Below, in pieces: positions 56,902-64,000 of a DNA stretch of 64,000 bases. The stretch is from Raffaelea ambrosiae. Taxonomy: Eukaryota > Ascomycota > Sordariomycetes > Ophiostomatales > Ophiostomataceae. A model generated the notes under the pieces. It had not been told where the DNA came from, did not search any database, and worked only from the letters and a program-made list of their open reading frames with translations. The position numbers and the translations under genes were made by a program. How positions within the stretch are numbered: position 1 is the stretch's first letter; every line of letters starts with the position of its first letter. The stretch spans positions 1,101,127-1,165,126 of the forward strand of contig PCDI01000007.1 of assembly GCA_002778195.1 (NCBI GenBank), written 5' to 3'.

Positions 56902-59900
56902 TCATGCATTCACCTCCGCAAACCATGTCCGTAGGAGACCAGCCAGTGCCGACGGCAGATCCGCCAGATCGTGCACAATCAGGTAGTATGGGAATGGGAA
57001 CGTGTCCAGGTAGCGCTCAATCACCACGCGGTCCATGCCCTGTGCATCCTTGACAAACTTGGTCACCTTAAGGTCCAGCACGCTGCTGTTCTTTGTCTTG
57101 CCGTTGTTTTTGTTGTTGTTATTGCTTCCTCCAGAGCTGCCGTCCAGGACCACAAACACAACCATGATCCGCGACTCGGCCGCCTCCCGTAGTAAAGGCC
57201 GGATCCGCTCATGGTCACGCGACTCTGTCAGACCATCGGACAGGACAATGGCCAATTGCCAGAGATCGGCGGATGCGGCGCCTGCCGACGAGGCCATGTT
57301 GCTGTACCGCGCCTCCTGGAACTGGCGGATGGTCTCGCGCAGAAGGAGGGCCACGTCGGTGCGTTTTTGCTGGAATGTGAACCGGCGGAGGACCTGGGCG
57401 CCGCGGACATCGGACTGGCCCATGGCGGCAAAGGAGCCGCCACCACCATTGTCGAGGAGCTCGTGGGCGGCAAACACGCTGCTGCCGAAGCCTAGGACGC
57501 CGACCTGGCCAGCTTCGAGCATGGCCAAGGAGCGAGCCACCATAACGAGGGAAGAGAGGGCCAGGTGGCCCGGGGACGAGTTGGGAGGAGGGCCGGCTGT
57601 GGTGGATTCGGAGGGTCTTGCCACCGAGACCTTGCCCACCTCGGCCATACTTTGGCTGTCGTCGACACACAGAAGAATCTGGTAGGCTCTCTTGGTTGGG
57701 ACGCTGCGGCGCATCCAGATCTTGTCGCGCTTGTAGCCGGAGGCGATGTAGGGGATAATCTTGCGGATGCTGAGACGCTTGCCTGTGCGGAAGCCACCAG
57801 AAAGACGGGTGGCCTGCGAGGGGTTGAGGATCAGGCGCAGCTGGGCGGCAAGGGCGAGTGACAGCGCGTGCGTCTCGGTCTGGAAGTTGGCCCACTGGCG
57901 CACCGCCTCGTCCATGGGCATGAGGTCTTCGTCGCTGTCGTCGAGGTGCGTGGACAGTAGCTGGGAGGCGACTTGGCTGCCGTCGTCGTCCTCCTCGTCT
58001 TCGACGTCTTCGACGTCGTCGTCGTCGTCCTCCTTCTCGGCATTGTCCTTGTTGTCGGCCTCGCCCATCTTCTCGTCCTCTTCCTCTTCGGGATCTTCGT
58101 AGGCTCCCTTGCGCATGGACGCGCCTGTGCGGTCGTCCTCGGCGTCTGTCTTCTTGGCTGAATCATTGCCGCCATCGTCTGCGTCTTCGTCCTTCATCGT
58201 GTCCTCGTCAGCCACGTCGTCGAGCTCGTCATTGCCGTGGTGCTTGTCCAGGTCGGCTTCCTTGCTGTCCTCTTCGCCCCTTGTCTTCTGGTTCTCATCG
58301 TCGTCGATGGCCATGGCATCGTCAAACGGCTTGGCTTCCTCGTCCTCAGCGGCACCCATGGCTTGCGTCGTGGCCTCGGCATTGTCGTCGTAGAGATGCT
58401 GGAACTCTTGATCTGCACTCTGCTCATTGTTTGCATCGTCGTTGCTCTTGTTCTTGTCTTCCGGTTCCAGCTTCTCTTCTGCCTGTTTGATCTCCCGATG
58501 CGTACGGTGCCACCGTTCGAGAACATCGCCCAGTTTCTTGAATGGCTGGCGCTCCGCCTGCTCAGAGTCTTCTGGCTTGGACGACTCTTCGGGGCCATCT
58601 TCGTTGTCGCGCTCCTGGGCCACTTTGCCTTCACCGCCTGACACGGCATTCTTCTCGTCGGCCTGGTCTTGGCCCATTTCCCCCTGGTCGCGCTGGGCAG
58701 AGTTGTTTTGGTTCTGGACGTCCGAGTCTTGCTGTTCTTGCTCTTCGGTGCTCGCCATGTTGTCTTGCTCTGCACCAGCACCACTCTGCACGTCTGGCGG
58801 AGCGGCCTGATCGTCCTGTTTGGTATGCGCCTCCTTGCTGGGCGGCGGCGATTCGGCCTCGTCTTCACCGCCAGCTTCCTCGTCCACATCCATGCCATCA
58901 TCATCCCCGCCCTTGTCATCTCCCTCCTCTTCGTCTCCATTCTCCTCCTCCTCCTCTTCGTCCCGTGCTTCCTCTTTATCGACAGTCTCGACGTCGTCTG
59001 GATTGGGCTCATCTTCCATGGCTTCTTCTGCGTCATCCTCTTTACCACCCTTCTCCCCCTTCTTCTCATCCAAGTCCTCGTCTTCCTCGCCATCCTCTTC
59101 ATGCTCCAGATCGGACAGATCATCCAGACCATCATCTCCGTCGTCATCTTCATCGCCATCTTCTCCATCGATGACCATGTCGTCGGGTAGCTCCAGCACG
59201 TCGTCTTGGTCGACATTCTGATCTTGCCGGTTGAGTTCTTGCTGCGGTCCGGCCTGTTCATCGTCTTCGCCGATGGCCTCATCGTCGTCCGCATCTTCCC
59301 CGTCGTCCCCTTCCTTCTTGTCATCTTCGCTGTTCTTCTGCTCTTCTTCTTCGGTCTTGCCTTCTTCTCCAGCTGCAGCGTCTTTCTCGTCGGCCGTCTG
59401 GCTCTTGGCGTTCTCATCAGCTGCCGCGGACTTGTCATCTTCCTCGTTCTTCTGGCCTTTGGACTCGTTGCCCTGCTGCTCCTTGTCGTCGTCTTCGGCA
59501 TCGTCTTCGCCGTCCCACATCTTTTCGTCCACAGCAGTGGGATCCAGGTCGTCCACATCACCTGCTTCGTCGTCCATCTCATCTTCATCGTCGTCATCGC
59601 CGTCCTGATCTTTCTTGTCGCCGTCCTCGTCCTCTTCATCTTCACCCTGAACACTGCCCATTTCGCCCTCCAGCTCATCTGCTCCCATGTCAATAGCATC
59701 TTTCTCGTCCTCAATGCCGTCGTCGTCTTTATCCTGCTCCTTGTTTGCATTTTGGGCCAGCTCCGACAGATCTTCATCGGGCTGGATATCCTTGCTAATA
59801 TCCTCGGCGCCCTGACCTTCGCCCAGACCAGTGCCTTCTTCCAGCTTGCCGCTCTGCCCAGAATTGTCGTCCTCGCCCTGTTCCTGTGGACTGCAGAAGC

Positions 59901-62900
59901 CCTGCGAAGCGAGGTCAACAAAGGCACGGCTTAGACGGTAACCCAGCTGACACGTGGACCGATGCAGCTGGGCCAGCTGCAGCAGACTGGACCGGTAAGT
60001 AGAAGCGTATTGTTGCAAAACCGGCAGAAGGACTTGGAGGAGAGCTGGCGCCGCGGCGTGCGAGACACCTGTTGTGGCGTAGACTTTGCGGAGCAACTCG
60101 ATGCACTGGTTGATGCTACTGACAACAGTATCCGCGTGCAGAGCCTTGAGAGCAGCCGAGAGCTTGGTGTTGTAGTCGACAAGCCAAGATGCGTCATCCG
60201 TCGACTGAGGCAGCTCAGACACGGCCTTGCTGAACTTTTGCATGGCATCGAGAACCTTCTTGGACAAATTGAGAGCGTCGTCTGTGAACGTGGCGAGGCT
60301 GTTGGAACCGTCCTCGCTTAGTGCGGGCTGCCAAGTACCAGCCGCTTTTTGTCCTGTCCACAGCTTGACCTGCGAGAGAACGTATGCCAGTTCCGGCCGT
60401 GCTTCGATCTGAGCGTCCAGATCCGACGAGAAGGCTTTGAATTCTTCGTCGATCTGGCGCCAAATGCCCAACGCTTCGGACGTGATAAAATCAGTTGGAA
60501 GATAAGGCGACGCTTTGTTCAACTGCATCTGCAGTCCACCCAGCTTGTCGATCCAGGATTGGAGCTGTGCTTGCACGGGTCGGCAATCCAATGCAGCGAG
60601 ACGGGCATGGACATCCACAAGATGTAGAGCGACCTGGGAAACCGACACAAGCCAGCGAAGAGACCGGGCATGGCTGTCATGTGAGCTCTCGGATTGGAAG
60701 CCAACCGTGCTGCTATTGTCTGATGAAGCAGTAATGTCTGCGCTCAGATTCTCAATGTAGGCAATGTGTTTGTCGAGAGCACTTCCGCCCTTGGCTGATC
60801 GTGATAGCAGATCACGCTGGTGCAGAGCAACATGGAGAATGCCTTCCAGGAAGCCGACGCTGCGCCGTGCAACGACCCGGTGCAGGTCGCTGTGGTGGTC
60901 GTGGAGCGCGTCCCGGAATTTGGGCGCCAGGTCCAACAGTTTGTGGAAACCATACTCGAGGCCGGCGAGGTCCAGCTCGCCAGGCAGCTGCATAGCCTCA
61001 AAGCCGGAGAAGACGAGTGCCAGCGATCCCTGAGCAGCCAGCCGGCCCGTACCCAGGTTGCTGCTGAATCCCATGTGGCTCACCGTCTTGACTGTGTCTT
61101 CAAAGAGGCGCACCTTGCGTGTCTTGAGGTGCTTGACGGTATCCTTGTTCTCCTCCGTCAGCGTCGGGGGCGTTTCCTTGCGCAGAGCGGTCATGGACGA
61201 GCGCAGATCGCCGACGAATTCAGACACAAGATCGGCCGGGTCCAAGGCGTCTTTCGGCAGGCTGCCTGCCTTGGCCATGAGACCGACGATACGGTCTACT
61301 GTCGACAGACGACGCGTGTGCGCATCGCTGCCCCAGCCGGGCACCAATTGTTGGCACAGCTTCGCAGCAGCCTGGGGTCTGACAAGATCGATGATGGCGT
61401 CGGATGACGGGGGGGCCACGTTGTTCTCCGTGTTCAGTTCCTCGTCTTCCTGGTCCGGAAGGCTTTGCAGAATCATGGTTCCCATGGGCTGGCCTAGAAC
61501 GGCCCGGTATTTGCGCACAATCCGGAATAGCTTCAGATGCGACTTGCGGGCACTCTCGCGCAGGGCTTCAATGTTGGTATCTCGCCAGCTGGCCATCAGA
61601 AGCACATCGTTCATCTTTTTCTGCAGCCCTTCGCGGCCTTTCTTGATGATCTCCTCTGCCTTGCGCTCGTACCGGGCATAGAAGGAAATGAAGCCCTGTA
61701 GAGCATTGTGGATCACCGCCATGCCCGGATAGTCGAGAACCAGCAAAGCCAGGTGGGATCGAATCTGTCGTAGCAGGTCCAGGCGGGCGCCATATTGGCC
61801 CACAATCGAACCAGAAAGGTACGATGACAGCTCTTTGAGCAGCTGTTCTGCGTGGTAAGCCAGCACCTTGCAATCTTTGCCCTCGGCATCGGCTCCCAAC
61901 AGGATGCTCATGGGGCCGGACACAGTGGCTTCGTAGGCAATGAACCACCAAGCGCTGGCTTCCTTCCGGCACTTCTCGGCTTCGGTGTCAAAGAGGCTGC
62001 TCCAGGTTGACAGCTCCAGTTTGCGCCAGCTCACAAGAGTCGCGGTGAGCCGGTCGTACAGGGCTGGTGCGGAATATTGACGGGGGGCATAGCCACGGAA
62101 CTGCCACTCGTACAGGAACTCGTGCAGTTTCTCCACCCGCGGGATGACCTTAGCCAGCGGTTCAGAGAAGCCCACTTCCAGGACCTTGTCGGATCCCACC
62201 AGGACGTCAGCCAGGGGCTGCAGGTGGCCGATTTCGTCGACGCGCTGGAGAGCGCGGAAGCGGACCTGAATATCGTGGATGAGGGCAACAAGCTTGCGTG
62301 CCTCGGGTAGATTGGCGTCTGTGTAGAAGTTGTACTGGCCAGAAACGTCCTTCGCTGTGGTTGCACTCTGGAGGCTCTGAAGTCTGTCATCCAGGGCAAG
62401 CATCGTGGCTGGCAAGAGTGTGCTGTTTGCGCTGAAAGCCTGTTTGCCCGCAACCTCGTTCTCCAGGGCTGTCTTGCGGGCAATGGCCTTGGTGAAGTCC
62501 AGAATCACATCGGCCGCCGGACGCGACGGCGACAGAATGTCGCCGTGGATCTTGGCCACTTCGGAAGCGAGGTCCCACTTGGATTTGGAAGGGGCGGTAT
62601 GCGCCTTGTGGGTTGTGCCCTCCTCGGCATCCTCGTTCTCGTAGTATGTCGGAAACAGCTCCGTGAACTCGGCCTCGTCCATTTCCTCCTCATCTTCGTA
62701 GCTGCCACGGAAGCGGTACAGGCTATTCTTGGCCTCTTCGGCGCGGCGGTCAGCTTCCAGCTTCCGCTTCCATTCCTCAAAGAAGAATTGAAACGACTCC
62801 AGAATGCGGTGCCGACCTTCAGGCGAGAAGGCCAGGGCCGCACCACTGCCTCCATCCACATTAGCGCACACGCCGCTGTAGAGCAGAAACTCCCACTTCT

Positions 62901-64000
62901 TGGCAGCCTGGGCAGGAAGGGTGTCGACTTCCGCGAGTTGACCGCCCAGAAACGGCGCTGTGCGAAGCCACAACGCGTCTTCATGCTCGCTGTCGTCGGC
63001 GCTCCCGCCAAGAGACAATCCTAGCTGGAGACAGCGTAGAAGGTTGGCCACAGGTATCGCCAGATCCTGGTACGCAGTGAACTGGCTTGTCAGCAACCGC
63101 TCAATAAGACGCACGACATTGTTCTGCACCAGCTGAAGTTCCTGGAGCGCGTCCGAGGATTTTTCAAACAGCAGACGATAGTGGGCTGGGCCGAGACCAT
63201 CCTTGACGATCACGTCCAACACTGGATTGAACGCTTCTTTCTGCAGGCGGGAAAGCTCGTTGCCAGCACCGCTGTTTGTGGGCCGGTAAATCTCCGTATG
63301 TTGCTGCCGCTCCTCTGCCTGCAAACTGGCATCTACAACAGAAATGTCCTCGTCGACCAGCTTCACCCGCACGCTAACACTGTCCTGACCCGCAAAGTCG
63401 TGCTCAAACTGGCGCAGTGCCACGGACTTCTCCGCCAGTGAGTCACGCAGCGTGGTACGGAATTCCTGCTCTGTCTGCCACTTCAGATATGGGTCGAATA
63501 TTTTGTCTGGTGTGTACATTTTGATACATCCGACAGCGAACTGCACCCATGCCACAGAGGCTAGCGACTGGCGCAAGCGGCTGTTCTGGTTGGAAGCTGC
63601 CAAAGCAAGGATAGCAGGCAGGATGTGGTGCTGCATGATGGGGGTGAGATGATCAAGGCTGCTGTCTGGCCATGCGGAAGGGAAGGTCTCGTTTATTCCA
63701 GGCCAGATGAGCGTTTGGGCAGGAAGACTTTTCGACTTGTCTCCGTTTTGGATGACGACCAGCCCATGTTCCGCAATTTTGACGGCGCCGATTTGCGGGT
63801 GCGTAGATGCTTGCATGAAAAGGGTGTGAAGGCCCTCTTTCAAGCCCGGGTTGTGGGACGCCACCACGGCCGTGATCAGATTCCACAGCGCATCATTCAA
63901 TTTGACAACAGCATCTGACACGATGGGCGCCGAGGATCGCGCCACCACTTTTCCCACAAAGGGCAGCTCGCTCTCAAGTGCTCGGAGAGATGCCAATGTG
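56902..64000 (-). CDS. MDN1: Midasin (MDN1/Rea1), C-terminal part; runs off the right edge
   Basis: The frame is open from the window edge to the stop at 56902, giving over 2360 residues; the first visible codons are internal, because full midasin is near 4900 aa and its six AAA modules are outside. The visible part comprises the helical linker (about 1350 residues), then a huge Asp/Glu-rich tract (roughly 59850-57950), and finally the MIDAS domain. MIDAS is shown by ILLCVDDSQSMAEVG (DxSxS, about 57650-57685) and VGVLGFGSSVFAAHELLDNG and LAIVLSDGLTESRDHERIRP. Midasin is the dynein-like ATPase that strips Rsa4 and Ytm1 from pre-60S particles in the nucleolus and nucleoplasm; MIDAS binds their UBL domains. 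No intron is evident in this part. Confidence 0.96.
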   Translation of the reverse strand, partial: TLASLRALESELPFVGKVVARSSAPIVSDAVVKLNDALWNLITAVVASHNPGLKEGLHTLFMQASTHPQIGAVKIAEHGLVVIQNGDKSKSLPAQTLIWPGINETFPSAWPDSSLDHLTPIMQHHILPAILALAASNQNSRLRQSLASVAWVQFAVGCIKMYTPDKIFDPYLKWQTEQEFRTTLRDSLAEKSVALRQFEHDFAGQDSVSVRVKLVDEDISVVDASLQAEERQQHTEIYRPTNSGAGNELSRLQKEAFNPVLDVIVKDGLGPAHYRLLFEKSSDALQELQLVQNNVVRLIERLLTSQFTAYQDLAIPVANLLRCLQLGLSLGGSADDSEHEDALWLRTAPFLGGQLAEVDTLPAQAAKKWEFLLYSGVCANVDGGSGAALAFSPEGRHRILESFQFFFEEWKRKLEADRRAEEAKNSLYRFRGSYEDEEEMDEAEFTELFPTYYENEDAEEGTTHKAHTAPSKSKWDLASEVAKIHGDILSPSRPAADVILDFTKAIARKTALENEVAGKQAFSANSTLLPATMLALDDRLQSLQSATTAKDVSGQYNFYTDANLPEARKLVALIHDIQVRFRALQRVDEIGHLQPLADVLVGSDKVLEVGFSEPLAKVIPRVEKLHEFLYEWQFRGYAPRQYSAPALYDRLTATLVSWRKLELSTWSSLFDTEAEKCRKEASAWWFIAYEATVSGPMSILLGADAEGKDCKVLAYHAEQLLKELSSYLSGSIVGQYGARLDLLRQIRSHLALLVLDYPGMAVIHNALQGFISFYARYERKAEEIIKKGREGLQKKMNDVLLMASWRDTNIEALRESARKSHLKLFRIVRKYRAVLGQPMGTMILQSLPDQEDEELNTENNVAPPSSDAIIDLVRPQAAAKLCQQLVPGWGSDAHTRRLSTVDRIVGLMAKAGSLPKDALDPADLVSEFVGDLRSSMTALRKETPPTLTEENKDTVKHLKTRKVRLFEDTVKTVSHMGFSSNLGTGRLAAQGSLALVFSGFEAMQLPGELDLAGLEYGFHKLLDLAPKFRDALHDHHSDLHRVVARRSVGFLEGILHVALHQRDLLSRSAKGGSALDKHIAYIENLSADITASSDNSSTVGFQSESSHDSHARSLRWLVSVSQVALHLVDVHARLAALDCRPVQAQLQSWIDKLGGLQMQLNKASPYLPTDFITSEALGIWRQIDEEFKAFSSDLDAQIEARPELAYVLSQVKLWTGQKAAGTWQPALSEDGSNSLATFTDDALNLSKKVLDAMQKFSKAVSELPQSTDDASWLVDYNTKLSAALKALHADTVVSSINQCIELLRKVYATTGVSHAAAPALLQVLLPVLQQYASTYRSSLLQLAQLHRSTCQLGYRLSRAFVDLASQGFCSPQEQGEDDNSGQSGKLEEGTGLGEGQGAEDISKDIQPDEDLSELAQNANKEQDKDDDGIEDEKDAIDMGADELEGEMGSVQGEDEEDEDGDKKDQDGDDDDEDEMDDEAGDVDDLDPTAVDEKMWDGEDDAEDDDKEQQGNESKGQKNEEDDKSAAADENAKSQTADEKDAAAGEEGKTEEEEQKNSEDDKKEGDDGEDADDDEAIGEDDEQAGPQQELNRQDQNVDQDDVLELPDDMVIDGEDGDEDDDGDDGLDDLSDLEHEEDGEEDEDLDEKKGEKGGKEDDAEEAMEDEPNPDDVETVDKEEARDEEEEEENGDEEEGDDKGGDDDGMDVDEEAGGEDEAESPPPSKEAHTKQDDQAAPPDVQSGAGAEQDNMASTEEQEQQDSDVQNQNNSAQRDQGEMGQDQADEKNAVSGGEGKVAQERDNEDGPEESSKPEDSEQAERQPFKKLGDVLERWHRTHREIKQAEEKLEPEDKNKSNDDANNEQSADQEFQHLYDDNAEATTQAMGAAEDEEAKPFDDAMAIDDDENQKTRGEEDSKEADLDKHHGNDELDDVADEDTMKDEDADDGGNDSAKKTDAEDDRTGASMRKGAYEDPEEEEDEKMGEADNKDNAEKEDDDDDVEDVEDEEDDDGSQVASQLLSTHLDDSDEDLMPMDEAVRQWANFQTETHALSLALAAQLRLILNPSQATRLSGGFRTGKRLSIRKIIPYIASGYKRDKIWMRRSVPTKRAYQILLCVDDSQSMAEVGKVSVARPSESTTAGPPPNSSPGHLALSSLVMVARSLAMLEAGQVGVLGFGSSVFAAHELLDNGGGGSFAAMGQSDVRGAQVLRRFTFQQKRTDVALLLRETIRQFQEARYSNMASSAGAASADLWQLAIVLSDGLTESRDHERIRPLLREAAESRIMVVFVVLDGSSGGSNNNNKNNGKTKNSSVLDLKVTKFVKDAQGMDRVVIERYLDTFPFPYYLIVHDLADLPSALAGLLRTWFAEVNA

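Noticed and set aside
58237..59934. Plus-strand frames rich in Leu/Val/Phe that resemble membrane proteins
   Set aside because: They are the complement of the Asp/Glu-rich tract of MDN1; GAC/GAG codons read backwards as Val/Leu codons.
1..64000. CRISPR array, prophage or insertion sequence
   Set aside because: The window is eukaryotic; no regularly spaced direct repeats with unique spacers and no transposase or integrase frames were seen.
1..64000. Reassignment of UAG to an amino acid, suggested by the two interrupted genes
   Set aside because: Several intact genes here (the 783-aa protein, WDR70 homologue, TcuA-like enzyme, methyltransferase, YTA7) end at TAG with no coding sequence beyond it.

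Overview
The window is nuclear DNA of a filamentous ascomycete (Pezizomycotina, most likely Sordariomycetes; the species cannot be told from sequence alone). The evidence is short spliceosomal introns of about 54-168 nt with GTACGT/GTAAGT-type donors and CTAAC-type branch sites, a Zn2Cys6 regulator, a LaeA-like methyltransferase and an F-box protein, together with GC-rich coding sequence separated by A/T homopolymers. I rebuilt 17 protein genes or gene remnants, most with explicit exon joints that keep frame, and one tRNA gene. Many tails are low-complexity (acidic, polyQ, Pro/Ala). A 10-N assembly gap lies at 53047-53056.

Layout. 0.8-7 kb: Zn2Cys6 transcription factor, then a DUF1640/MCUR1-type mitochondrial protein with a long repeat-rich leader (both minus). 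7-12 kb: PUS7 pseudouridine synthase (minus) divergent from a Par14-type parvulin (plus). 12-18 kb: an unrecognised 783-aa Cys-motif protein and coronin (minus). 18.7 kb: intron-containing tRNA-Val(CAC). 20-28 kb: a Snf2/Sth1-class remodeller ATPase and a WDR70 homologue (minus). 28-38.5 kb is the accessory-looking part: a stand-alone GAF protein, a phytanoyl-CoA dioxygenase-like enzyme, a TcuA-like FAD dehydrogenase, an F-box gene broken by one TAG, and a LaeA-like methyltransferase, with long gene-poor gaps. 40-51 kb: SWC5, an FHA-kinase of the Mek1/Rad53 type, and the AAA-bromodomain protein Yta7/ATAD2. 53-64 kb: RPA49 (Pol I), the 25-aa ribosomal protein eL41, and the C-terminal part of midasin (MDN1), which runs off the right edge.

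How the genes relate. The conserved genes fall into two themes: chromatin (Snf2/Sth1, SWC5, Yta7, probably WDR70) and ribosome or RNA production (PUS7, RPA49, eL41, MDN1, tRNA). They are separate eukaryotic transcription units, not operons, so adjacency is weak functional evidence. The most interesting observations are two places where an in-frame TAG is followed by sequence that still looks coding: the F-box gene (57 further codons with normal-looking protein sequence) and PUS7 (61 further codons with a His/Pro/Leu/Gly repeat and polyQ). Each could be a nonsense mutation, an assembly error or stop-codon readthrough. No clearly new multi-gene system was found.
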